The position numbers and the translations under genes are program-made. The notes under the pieces were generated by a model, which was given only the letters and a program-made list of their open reading frames with translations, ran no database searches and was not told the DNA's origin. A DNA stretch of 64,000 nt from Leptoclinus maculatus (lineage: Eukaryota; Chordata; Actinopteri; Perciformes; Stichaeidae). Shown here one piece after another: positions 49,741 to 62,100 of this stretch (positions within the stretch are counted from its first letter, which is position 1; every line of letters begins with the position of its first letter). The stretch is from positions 7,433,318 through 7,497,317 of the forward strand of contig JAVDOI010000010.1 of assembly GCA_032191485.1 (NCBI GenBank). Direction: 5' to 3'.

Positions 49741-52700
49741 AATTTGAAGATAGTAAGGTTGTACTCGCAAGAGAAGATTGAATTATCCTTTACATTTATG
49801 TTATATTCTTTATTCATATCTCATACAAATGAAAACCTACCTCGCCCCTCAGGCTGTGTCCCACTACCAGCAGATGTGTCATGTCCTCCAGAACCACCAT
49901 GTCCAGTACTCGGTCCACTGCCTAAAATACAGTAGTACATACAGTGGGTACGGAAAGTATTCAGACCCCTTTACATTTTTCACTCTTTGTTTCATTGCAG
50001 CCATTTGCTAAAATCAAAAAAGTTAATTTTATTTCTCATTAATGTACACGCAGCACCCCATCTTGACAGAAAAAAACAGAAATGTAGAAAGTTTTGCAAA
50101 TGTATTAAAAAAGAAAAACTGAAATATCACATGCCAGGTGATGTAGTGTGCCCCCCATCTGTTCCCCCCACTGCAGAACCAACAGGTCCAGTACCAGGTC
50201 TGGTTGCTCTGCCTGGGAGGAAAAACAATCACATATACATGCAATACATTCACTTTCATGGATCACAAACTGATGTAGTTTAAAGGTCCAATAAGTAAGA
50301 TCCGGCCAGAATTTTAGTTGACAAAAATTCAGAAAATGAGCTGCTGGCTTCCTGTCCGACAAAGAATTGACTTTAAAATCCTGCTGTTGGTTTATAAAGC
50401 ACTGAATGGTCTCGGGCCAAAATACATTTCTGATCTGCTGTTACCTTATGATAACAGTTTAATAATGATAATGATTAAATTTAATAAACTATATATTCAC
50501 CATTAATTAATTCTGTTTATTACAAAGTGTTACCCCACTTACTGCACACTGGGCCTTCAGTCCAGTTTCCAGTGATGCAATAGACAGATTTCTTGGTGTC
50601 TCCTCCCTCAGTGTATTCATCTTCACATTCATACTGCACTTCTCTATCTGCAGCAAAGACGTCCTGGTATCCCTGAAGAATGATGACGGCATGGGGGACT
50701 TGAGGGGGCTCTCCACAGGCATGGATATTTTCTGAAAAAAAAAGAAGAGGCAAAGGATGAGTGATTACTTGGATTGGTGGAGCTGGTGAGAATTCAAACG
50801 TAATAATTAATTGTATTGGTTTTACAGCTTGTTGGTGTAAAATATCTGACAGACTTACTCTCACAGACCGGCACAGAGGACCATTTTCCATTGATACATG
50901 TGGTTGTGACATTATGGTCTTTGGCGTCATATCCTTCATTACATGTTATCCTGATTTTGTGTACATCATGATACCAACCACGTTGGTGTACTCTGTATTT
51001 TGCGTTGGGTATATCTGGTGCAATGCAGGCTTTTTCATCTGAGGGGGATAAAAGAAACAAACATGTTACCACGGTGGCTGTTTTTAACATCTTTTACTTT
51101 TGACAACAAATATCTTAAAATACTTAGAAAGGGATTGCTCCACTGCCTTTAATCTGAATGAAAAATCTGAATTTTCAATAATTTTTCATTCTTGGAAATA
51201 AATATTGAACACTATCATTCAGATATGTAACAGTTTTTACTCTACAGTGTCTTAAAGCTACAGATAGAGGACTTCATTATTTTGAAGTATTTATACATTG
51301 TATGAATATAATAAAGCAGGGGTCGCCAATAGGCGTACCGCGGTCCGGATCCGGACCCAGACGCTGTCCTATCCAGACCCAGACGTATAATTGATGGATA
51401 ATTGAGAAATATACATTTTGGCGGAGCGCTTCTGTTTTAACCTGCGCAGCTTTTCTGGCCTTTACGGCACTCATTCAGCAGTTCAGGAAACACACCGACC
51501 AATTACATACATTGTAAATAATCTCACGTGACACTACTCAGCCAATCGAATGTTTATTCCAAAATGCATCGTGAGTCGAGTGAGATCACGCAGACAGGCG
51601 GGAGACGGAGCGAGAGCAGTGAGAGAAGTGAGTAAGTCGGAGAAGCAAGTTAACATGGCGTGCTCTAAAAAGAGAAAGGTGGACCTCGAAAACAGAGCTT
51701 TAACAAAGAATGGACGGACTCGTATTTGTTTATTCTTCCTGCTGGCGCTACTAAACCACTCTGTCTCATATGCTCAGATACCGTGGCCATTATTCAAAGC
51801 GCCAATGTGAAACGAGACCAAACATACCAACTCCAATCCGAACTGAGGGCACAGAAAATAAACGATTTAAGAGCCCAATATGAACGTTCCCCCAGAATAT
51901 TAACCATACCTGCAAACTTGTCGCTTTTCGGCGAAATTCGCCGTTTTGAATCAAAAATATGTCATCCACGTGAATCATGTAGATCCGTAGAGTCGTTTTT
52001 TTGGGGGGGGGGGGGGGGGTCAACTGGCCAGCCAGCGTTTCTCCGATTGGAGTGAGACGAGGAGAAAAGGTGACGTGGTGATCTTCGCAATAAAACATCT
52101 TTGATGTGACGTGTCGAGTCTTGTCCAATCAGCGTTAAGATGTCTACACCGTCTTCATTTCCCTCCGTTACAGTTTAAGTTACGTTATGTTCCGTTACCG
52201 TTCAGACTTGCTGGGTTAAGTTAACGTCCACTACATGCGGAACTACATGCGGAACTCTCGACTTTTAACGTTCGTCATTATCGCGAATTAGGAGGAAAAA
52301 ACGTAGGAGGAAAAAACGTAACGTGACCGTGTTCCGGTTCAGTTCCCCCGTTTTCCACGTTTCTTTGGCCGGATTTTTTTTTTTTTTTTAATTAACAACA
52401 AGCCGCGGCTGATCCGTCTCTATAGGAGACCATCTCATGATTTCATTTTCACAATCCAAACGTTAAACGTACTGCTCTGCAATGTCTTTTCTCGTCTCAG
52501 CCCCCTGTGTCATGGTGTGTGGAAGAGTCAGGAAACTTGTCAGGCTGGCCATATTTGATTGGCTGAGCTGCAAGCCTCTGCTGTTAAGTTTCGTTTCACG
52601 ATAGTCTTGAGTCGTTGAGTGTTCAAAAACAAAGCTAGGTCAAAAAATAAATAAACTACACCAAGCAAAACCCTACAAATGTTATAATTTCTTCCATATC

Positions 52701-54938
52701 TTTCAATTTGAACTCGTACTACTCCAACTAAGCTCTGCTGGCAAGTTTCACTTTAGTCACGTGCTCGCCCACTGACCAATCACAGCACACCCTGGACTTC
52801 GCAGCAAAGCAAAAAGGGGACGCGGGCGCAACCACACACACGCGAAGAGGGGACGCGGGCAAAAGCACACGCACGCGAAAAGGGGACGCCCCTCACAAGT
52901 CATAGCACAACATGGCAGGAGTCTCTCTAAAAAAAACTGGCCAGCCAGCGTTTCTCCGATTAGAGTGAGATGAGGAGAAAAGGTGACGTGGTGATCTTCG
53001 CAATAAACCATCTTTGATGTGATGTGTCGAGTCTTGTCCAATCAGCGTTAAGATGTCTACACCGTTTTTAACTCAAAGTAGAATGAAAGGCCCAGATACT
53101 GATGAGATGATGAGGTCAAAGAGCTTCAAGGCAGGGCTGAGATGTGAGTGGAGCTGGGCCTGGATTGGATAAAGGTGGAGGTCTAAACAGACGTGAGTAC
53201 AGCTTCCCGCTGTCACAGTGTTTTAAATACATTGATGAGGCAGGGTATGCTGAATGCAGCCTCTGCTCCAAGGAGATAAAGTACAGCAACAAGGGCTCAC
53301 GTGCCCTCTCATCACACTGTACACACTGTTCACTGTAATGACCACAGCCAGAGTAGATTATCATTTTAATTTAAATAATAGAACTGGATTGAATGCATAT
53401 TAATTGCAAATAGAAGATAGGCCACTATTCTAACAGCGGTACAGTGACAGTATAAGTTCATATTAAGCTATACAGTAACAGGGTTCAATGAAGACTAATC
53501 ACTTTATTTGCAGGCGATGGTTCTCGCTACTCTGCTACCTTTGTTTTTATTTGACTAAAACTTTTGAAAATGAGACCTTGTTCTAAATGGATTTTGTCTA
53601 AATAAAGGTTGTTAATAATAATAATATTGATTTAAAAAAAAAAAGAAGAAGCTAACTAGCTCTTCAACTCGAGCTGAAATAGCGATAAATAACTGAATAA
53701 TAAATTATTCTTTTGCTTAAAGTAAATATGGTCTTATCACTTAATGTTATTCTCAGAGTACACCAGAATGCTACATTTTAAAGATCATATTTGAAATGAA
53801 AATTCATGCCACCAGCACCCCCCCCCCCCCCCCCCCCCCACCGGGACAATGCTTTGGACTTGTCACCTTTTTCACCCCTTATGAGTTTGCAGGCATGTTT
53901 AACAAATTAATTCACTGCCCAACAACGTGCTTACGAATGTTCCCTAAAAGTTGCTTGGATTTTGGGTGAACATAAAAAGCCATTCACTGATGGAGAGGTT
54001 GTCGAGGAGTGCATGAGTGCAGTAGCTGGAACTTTACTTGAGGGGAAACAAAAAGAAGAGTTATGTGAAAAAATCAAGCAAATACCTGTCAGCAGCCTCA
54101 GCCACAAGGCTCATCTTTCTAAAATCAAGCACTTTCTTTTAAGATGTAAGTTTTTCAAAAGTTCTTTTTTGTGTATTTTATTTTTAGATGGAGCCCTTAT
54201 TTTACTTGAAATGAGAGAAGAACATTTATTTATGTATTTCTATGTATTATTTATGATCCATCCAGTTAAATTTGAAAACTGAGAATAATAATTGTTAAAA
54301 TATAATTGATGTGTACTTTCTTTATTTGATTTGACAGTTGTTGACGACACAGAGACGTTGTTACTACTAAGCTTCTTGAATATATATATATATATGGCAC
54401 TAAGTGGCGCGAGTTAGATATCATTGTAATGTTCCGGACCTTTGCCCGAGGAGATTTTCTCAATCTGGACCTTTTGGAATTTTAATTGAAGACCCCTGTA
54501 ATAAAGTTTTCCAAGGAGTATTGCAAAAATACATAAAATATCAAGGGTGACATACAGTTTATGCTGAAAAACAAGAACAAAGGCTTTCTGCATCTCAACA
54601 CTTACCTATACATTGTGGTTCTGGAGACCATGTACCATTTTGACATGTGCTTGTCGCCCACCAGCCCTCCACTGCTGGTTTACGTCCGTTATCGCAGGCA
54701 TAAGTGAGTTTCATGTCATGAATGTAAGAGTCTTGTTCAGGGACCAAATAACCACCATTCAGTCTGGGAGCACGACAAGCCTGATCTGACGTTTGCACTA
54801 AAATACAACGACAAACAAAAGCATTAAACATTTACCAAATTAAGATGATTTTAAGTGACATAATTTAATGTTCTTACCATGCAGCACTCCTTGAAACCAA
54901 AGCAGGAGAACAAATCCAAGATGTCTTCTCACACACAT
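48931..54938 (-). CDS. Complement factor H-like gene 4 (5 SCR; head beta, tail A)
   Basis: Exons: signal peptide 54938-54878 (MCVRRHLGFVLLLWFQGVLHG), SCR1 54797-54606, SCR2 51038-50859, SCR3 50731-50543, linker L1 50212-50135, linker L2 49921-49841, SCR4 49616-49455, SCR5 49357-49184, tail 48971-48931; 1,158 bp, 385 residues. SCR1 is a different class (CRAPRLNGGYLVPEQDS) from genes 1 and 2. SCR2-3 are almost identical to gene 2, and SCR4-5 to gene 1. The linker is Gly/Ser/Thr-rich (53 residues). L1 needs a GC donor (CTG|GCATGT) to keep phase; this is the weakest boundary. A 3.2-kb hAT element occupies the first SCR intron. Confidence 0.82.
50280..50455. mobile_element. MITE fragment fused to a LINE 3' fragment
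   Basis: aaaggtccaataagtaagat begins a MITE-like repeat that changes at about 50345 into LINE-type coding sequence (RIDFKILLLVYKALNGLGPK). The same fusion is at 62776-62945 in gene 5, so it arose before those two genes separated. Confidence 0.7.
51317..54498. mobile_element. hAT element, copy 2, longer
   Basis: Begins CAGGGGTCGCCAAT and ends GACCCCTG with a perfect 8-bp target duplication TAATAAAG at 51309-51316 and 54499-54506. Transposase coding remnants run left to right: MACSKKRKVD and following (51655-51810), a shifted stretch with LQSELRAQKINDLRAQY (about 51830-51900), the CSLCSKEIKYSNKGS finger-like piece (53144-53338), and WILGEHKKPFTDGEVVEECM onward (53940-54145). Frames are broken and the catalytic core is missing, so it is non-autonomous. 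An internal duplication (52023-52153 and 52938-53064) and long G and C runs are present. Confidence 0.93.
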
Positions 54939-54989
54939 TTTGTCAGGAATTAAATCACCAAGAAAAAGCAGAGCGAAGAGCCCAGTTTA

Positions 54990-56500
54990 GATACGGACCA
55001 GTTAATAATTGTTGAGGGCATTTCCCCAAAAAGTTAAGAAACAGTAAACATTACGCTGAGTTACTGTCCCAATGCTGTACACACAAAAGTAAAAACAGGC
55101 TTTGTGTACTCTAGTCAGATCAGTCACATTTCGATAAAGTGTCTTACTCAAATGAGGTTCCTTAAAAATGTAGAAATAAACAGATCAATATCATGTACAG
55201 CTGTTGCTTCATTTGCTCTCTTTGTTTTTAATCAGTTGTACATAATGGACATATCTGAGAGGAGGGTTGATCATATTCTACAAAACACTGCTCCTGTTAT
55301 TTTACCTTTGTTCATTTGTTTAACGCAGAAAGATTCATTTGTTTTCTCAGACAATGTTTTAAAAAAATGTGTTTAAATGAGTGTTTACAGTCCAGATTCC
55401 AATGACACAGGCCACTTCTGTGATCAGAGGTCAGTAGTAACTTAACAAACTTAAAAAACAGAATAAAGCAAACAAACGCACACCACTTTCCATGTTAGCT
55501 TTTAGTCACTTATTACTTACCATGAACAGTTTGTCTTTGAGTTCCAGCCTTAACTCTGATGATCGTCTGCTGGATCCTCATGTGCTCTGCATCGTGTCAT
55601 TCAGTCCTAAAACTAGACACTTTTCATAGAAGACATTTTTACATGTCAAAGTAAGAAAAGCTAATTTGGCACAGATATTCATAACAACTCCAAATCATTG
55701 CTGAGATAATACAAAGAAATACCATTTTATTTCTTTATATTATCTAATGAGATTAAAAGTCTCTTCTTTCACCTGTGACGGAGCAGCATATCAAATATAA
55801 TTGTTCTGAAGTAAAATCCTCTTAAATTATTGCCTTTGAATTTTACTTTAATTGAATCAAAGACTGGTGATTAGAAGATAAGTGGATTTTTTACTAGTCT
55901 TTTTAAGAACGCAAATTAATATGAGTAAAAACATCTAGTGAACAGTCAACATTTAGTGAATCAGCTTTTGGATAGTGAGTATTCACCCAGTTCTTTTTTT
56001 TTTGGCATGAAGCAAACAAACAACTAATTTCACATAGCAGATTTCCAAACAGTTATTGAACAAATCCTTTATTTTTCCTATATGTGATGATTCAACTAAT
56101 GTTTCAACCTTGTGGCTTTCATTTTCTTGCTCTGACAACTGCGAAAATCAGCTTACAGATATATACTATAACACTGTATCTGACAAAAGAAATCTGTCAT
56201 TCTGTTGAGATGTGTTGGGCAGGTTAATATGAGTTCATAGAGATACTTACATTTGGTAAAACTCATTCGTTCATTAGTGCACCGGCCCACATAATAACGA
56301 TCCCTCCACCACCTGATTTTGACCAGTGCCCTCCATCATACATACATTGTATTGAGTGCTCTACATTTCTTCACCAAGTACATACATGCGCAATATCTGA
56401 TGGTGCAAATACATTTTATGGCAAACCTTGTGTGACTAGTTCAGTCCCACTCTCATTTGAGCCAGAGCTAGCAGAAGATCCTATAAGACACAGAGCAGAA
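54990..56500. other. 5' flank of gene 4, no exon seen
   Basis: The first about 150 bp correspond to the upstream region of genes 1 and 2 (ccagttaataattgttgagg), so they may hold the promoter. A decayed tail-like piece may lie near 56240-56480 (cattcgttcattagtgcacc), but I could not define an exon. Confidence 0.35.
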
Positions 56501-56504
56501 AAAT

Positions 56505-56993
56505 GGAATGGCACTGAATGGTTTAGGGCCAAAATACATCTCTGATCTGCTGCTACCTTATGAACCATCCCGACCCCTTAGGTCGTCTGGGACCGGTCTA
56601 CTTTCTGTTTCCAGAGTCAGAACTAAACATGGAGAAGCAGCGTTCAGTGTTTCTGCTCCAAGTATCTGGAACAAAGTCCCAGAAAGCTGCAGGTCTGCTG
56701 AGACCCTCAGCTCCTTTAAATCAAGACTGAAGACTTTTCTGTTTGCTGCTGCCTTTAATTGAACCAGATTCAAGGATATTAATCAATCTCCTGCATTTTA
56801 CTACTGTATTTTATTTCTTACACTGCTTTTTTGTGTTTTAATGACTGTTTTTAATGTTTCAATGAATGTTCTTAATTGTTTTTAAATCTCTTTTTCTTTT
56901 GCCTTATGTTTTGATGCTTTTAATGGTTTTATGTGAAGCACTTTGAATTACCTTGTTGTTGAAATGTGCTGTACAAATAAACTTGCCTTGACC
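56505..56993 (+). mobile_element. LINE 3' end (Rex1/L2-like)
   Basis: An open stretch at 56508-56762 gives the C-terminus of a fish non-LTR reverse transcriptase (ALNGLGPKYISDLLLPYEPS, FKSRLKTFLFAAAFN). It is followed by the typical 3' UTR ending aatgtgctgtacaaataaac. Heavily 5' truncated. Confidence 0.8.
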
Positions 56994-56999
56994 ATTCAG

Positions 57000-57480
57000 C
57001 TGAATTATTCTAAGTGTCTCTAAGTTCAATAAAATACTAAAAGACATTTGAGAGCTTTCTTATCACGTTTATTTCTCACAGGGAAATTAATAAGATTCAT
57101 TTCTACTGTTCACACACTTTCACATTGTTTATTATATTTATTTAACATTTTGTAAATTTGGCCCATTCATAGTTGATAGCGAGTCAATGGAGGCGTCTCT
57201 CAACTGCCGATGGATTGGCACTGGTGCCGATTAGCTCGGCAGCTTCATCTCAATGATATATTGGAGAGAGCGAGAGAGATTATTGACAGTGGCAGTTAGT
57301 TAGACTCTGACCTACTAAACCAAATCAATATTATTTAGTTGAGCCATCATTGGTTTGAATCACACACAGCTCTAGCTTACTCATTACCTAGGTAGCTGTT
57401 AACAAACAGAAGCATCACCAGACATGAAGTGGGCGCTGCACAAACTCTCGGGCCTGGATCCATAATCTCATTAGTTATTA
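57000..57480. other. Unassigned spacer
   Basis: No exon, RNA gene or named repeat recognised between the LINE end and the repeat at 57482. Confidence 0.4.
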
Positions 57481-57481
57481 T

Positions 57482-57715
57482 CTCAATATCATACATTTTT
57501 CAGGTAGCTGGTTATAAACCAAATTATTGGACAAATTAAATGATGGTAGCAAATGAAAAGTCAGGGGATCACCAAAGTTATTACAATTCATCAACAGAAT
57601 GGTACAGTCTGTACCAAGTTTCATGGAAATGCATCCAAGAGTTGTTGAATATATTTCAAAGTAGTGGACCGACCCACAGTGACTGTACAACCATGGGGTG
57701 AAAATAAAATAAAAA
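57482..57715. repeat. Dispersed fish repeat, longer copy of 37690-37870
   Basis: Shares aaaagtcaggggatcaccaa and gtaccaagtttcatggaaat, and extends further left (tcaggtagctggttataaac). Confidence 0.7.
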
Positions 57716-57719
57716 GAAC

Positions 57720-58065
57720 CAGCCTATACATTGTGGTATATGAGACCCTTTACCATTTAAACACGTGCTTGCTGCCCACCAACCCTTCACTGTAGGTTTG
57801 CATCCATCATTGCAGGTATAGGTCAGCGGTGTTTCATCAGAATAAGTCTCTTGCTTTGGGAGCCTGGGAGCACTGCACGACGGTGTTGCATGTTGTGTTA
57901 AAATATAATAAGCAAAATTATTCTACAGTGATATTTATTTTCAACAAATATCAATGGTTCTTTGTGAAAGTATTCAATATTCTCACCAAGAAGTGCTCCA
58001 GGAAACCAAATCAGAAGACCAAATCCAAGATATCGGATGTACATTTTTGTCAAGAATGAAATCAT
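57720..58065 (-). pseudogene. Orphan signal-peptide and SCR1 exons, unit 2
   Basis: Nearly identical to the unit at 37900-38241, with the same lost acceptor (AG to AA), the same 18-bp deletion, the same ruined 3' end and the same upstream deletion. The signal exon is 58065-57987. It sits between genes 5 and 4, as unit 1 sits between genes 2 and 1. Confidence 0.85.
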
Positions 58066-59171
58066 CCCACAACAAAGTAGAGCTAATATAGCCGAGTCCA
58101 GATCAGACCAGCAAATACTTTGCTTTGGTGAAATCTTTGAAGGTTTATTACATTTTGTATACACTTCATATGTAGATTGAATAATCTCATGTAGTAGGAG
58201 TGAGTTACCTCCATCTGCTCCTGTTGGGTTTAGATTGAGACAGATAACTCTCTTATTGTTCTGACAGAACTTATTAATATTATCTTGAGATAACAAGAAC
58301 ATTTATAATGTTACAATCACTCCTCATTTTATGAGAAGTCAACTTTGTTTACTCTGTGCTAAGTGCTATTTAGCACATGTTAGCATGCTAACATGCTAAA
58401 CTAAGATGGTGAACTTGGTAAACATTATACCTGCTGAGCATTTTATCATTATGTTTATGATGCCATTGTGAATATGTTAGCATGCTGATGTTAGCATGTA
58501 GCTCAAAGCCCTCTGTGTGTTAATGCTAATGTCAGAGACATGGCTGTAGACTCCTCTTGTTTATCTTGTTTATCTATCCATATATGTGTTTCCATATCAG
58601 CAGGTCATGATTAAATTGAATCGGTAAACTTATGATTCTGTCAATGAACAATCATGAATTGTGCTTCTAAATCATTGTTGGTTAGGCAGCCACAGATCTA
58701 CCTGTAGCATTTCAAAGATATATGGCAGACAAGCTATGAATGTGTTTGAATAGTTGTGTTTTCTGTTTTGAAAATGTATTTAGTTATGAAACCACCATGA
58801 AGCATTGAAACAGACAATGGACATAGTAGTCTGTCGGTCCATGTGTCTGCATATATCAATACAAGAAGAGCTAATACGTACTGATATATCCAATGGGTCA
58901 AGTAAATAATGCAAAGATCTCCGTTAAGATTTCTATAGTGAACATTTTATTCAGACTACTGTAGACCAAAGAAATTAAATGTGTATCCAAAGTATAGGTC
59001 TGGTTGTTAGTGCATTAAGAGTTACAATCATAAAGATACAAGAGAATGTAAAAGGTTTAAAAGAAGTCAAATACTAATGGGACTGATGACATGTATTTGG
59101 GCGTGGTTGTTTTCTGGTGGAGACTATTTCAGGGAAGGTAGTCGGTCCAGCAATGATTCCTCTGCTGTGCT

Positions 59172-62100
59172 TTACACGCAACGTCCCTGGTTACAACACA
59201 GACAATAAGCAATAATGAAACAAGTTAATTAATTCACACAAAACTGCTATGTATAATACATGTTAATATAGGGTGCTCCAATATTAAACACACAAAACAC
59301 TTACATAATAATGGTAATACTGACAACCTAAAAAAAAAAGAAAAACAGTAGTGAATATTTCAGTAGTTACTCAAAGAAACTTTGTTTTTGAAGTCTGATT
59401 CACTAAAGACATTCTTGCCATTTTCCTCTCCCAGTCTGTTCATTCACTTGTTTTCTAACTCTCCTGTCATTTCAGACCCTGCCACTCCTTCAGGAAACAG
59501 GGTATTATTTCAGAGTGAAAGATCTTTCTTGTTGAAGCTATAATAACTTCATCAGGTGTGCTTGTGAGTATTTTCATTACCAGGATGGCGTTTGTTGGAT
59601 TGACTCAAAATAAACTACAGTGCCCATGTTCAATCTAATGAAGTAACATATTCCCCAATGCAAGAGTGTGGCTCACTGACGTGTTTTTAATAGACTTTGG
59701 ACAACAATTGAGCTCTATGGCACAGAAGAATAAGAGGAATAAGGCTTTAGCTACACAGGCAAACACTTTTTTTCTTCTTCTTGGAACAAAAGTGATTTAT
59801 GTATTGTGATGTAGTTAATATTCAAATGCTGCATGTTATCTGGCAAATAAACTGCTGAAATTAAGAGCATTGTGGCAAATTAAACTGTAAAGAGCATACT
59901 TGTATACTTACACTGGGTATGAACCGTTTCTCCATTGATGCAATTAACACGGCTGAAGTAATACCGCCAAGTACATGAAATGAACTTCTCCTCTCCTTCC
60001 TTCATATATACAACTCCAGATAGTTTTACATTATTATTCTTCCACACCGGATCAGCAGGATCCAGGATACAGAACGTTGCTACAAAAAATTAACAGAAAA
60101 AAACTTAAAACTGTCATCTTTTGGGATACATGGTTGATAGACTTGGTTAATAGCAAATGTTGGTATTGCCTTGTTTATACCTTTGCAGATGGGTAGTTGT
60201 GACCAGCTGCCATTGTTGTAACACTTCACGATGTCTGATCCGACTTGTGTGTAATAGGCGTTACATTGGTATTTCAAAAGCTCATCATTCTGCTCCACAA
60301 CATCCCCGTTTGGAACATGTGGGTATACATGTGGGTACACTCCACAGTGTTCGACTGAAATTTAATAAAGAGGTTATTTAACATTGTTATAATATCTTAA
60401 TGAAATACTGATCACAACAGCACAACTTATTGTAATACAATGATTTATTTGAATGAATGAATTACTTAATTTTGTTTAACTAAAACCTTGCCGACTAGCT
60501 TTTTTAACTGACTTAATTCTTGTTTTTCCTATGTGTAGTTCCCCTGCACCGTGGTGTTTGTCACTACATGATGTCACCAGCTGCACCCCAACCAAACATC
60601 AGTGCAGTGATGAAGACATGATCCCTGACTGGCTTCCCACCAACAAACACTAATCGTTATATACCAATTATAGTTGTTGCTTAAGCCAGATACCAGACAG
60701 ATTTCTTTTGAATAGTCAGTAGCGATACATTCAGGTTTTATTACATGAACTGGTCAGCAAGGTTTGCAAAAGTTACACCAAGTGAATACATAAACCAAGT
60801 TTGATAAATGTGATTTAAAAAGAGCATTGAATCCAAATTATTTACCCTTTGTGTATAAAGGTCTACCGTCTCTCTCATTCCAGCCAGAGGTGGTAGACGT
60901 TCCTGATAAAAGGTAAGACACACCAGTTATTATCACTCTGGGATGTTCTTTAGCATCCTTTTCTTTCTGATTCAGAGTACCGGCCAAACAAGTTTACCAT
61001 GATCCTTTTTTTTGTTTTTCAATCAATGATATACATGTCAATAACATACCCCCACCTTCAGGTTGTGTCCCACTGTCAGTTGAACCTCCACCATGTCCAG
61101 TACCAGGTCTGCTGGCTAAGTGGGAATAAGAAAAGACATTTGATATACTACATATACTGTATATAGTGAGAATAGATAGATGGATTACTCATTCAGATCT
61201 ACTTTGTCAATAACCTTCCTTCACCTTCAGGTTGTGTCCCACTGTCAGTTGAACCTCCACCATGTCCACTACCAGGTATGCTTGCTAAGTGGGAATAAGA
61301 AAAGACATTTGATTTACTACATATACTGTATATAGTGAGAATAGATAGATGGATTACTCATTCAGATCTACTTTGTCAATAACCTTCCTTCACCTTCAGG
61401 TTGTGTCCCACTGTCAGCAGATGTAGTTTGTTTTCCATCTGTTCCCACCTCTGCAGAGACACCCAGTCCAGCACCCCGTTCAGTACCTTTGTCTAAGTGG
61501 AAAAACATTATTATTATACAAACAGTATACTGTAGAGAGATATATGATAATATGGACATACCGCAAATTCTTAAATTCACCAGCAGAACGATCCAAATCA
61601 TTATTTGAAAGTTTACCAAGACACAGACCTTTATTCTTAATTTTCCCGCTTGTTCAAGTATGTTGAACATTGAGTATTTAGATTTCTTCCTGTTTTCATG
61701 TGAAGTGAATCTAAACATTGCCTCGTAATTTGGGAGTGGCGTATCCTAGAATACATCATAGATTTTCCACAGATTCTTGGGGGTAAAGAGGACAGAATTA
61801 CTGTATTTGATCAAGAAAAAAGAAAATAGCTGTTGTTTTATTGAGCACTACAGACTGTGAGCCTGGTATGGTCTCAAAGCTTACTATAGCAAAGTATGGA
61901 AAACACTTTCTAATGCAAGTTTGGCAGTAGTTGCTGGAGTTTAAACTTTTCCAAACCGAATAAGTATCAGGACAGAACAGATATCGCTATTCACAACTTT
62001 GATGTGGTAGCAGTTCGGCTCCCATGAAGTGGATGTTCAAGTCCTCACAAAATATATAATTTATGACATCCCCCCCCTCCAAATGATTTAGATATTGAGT

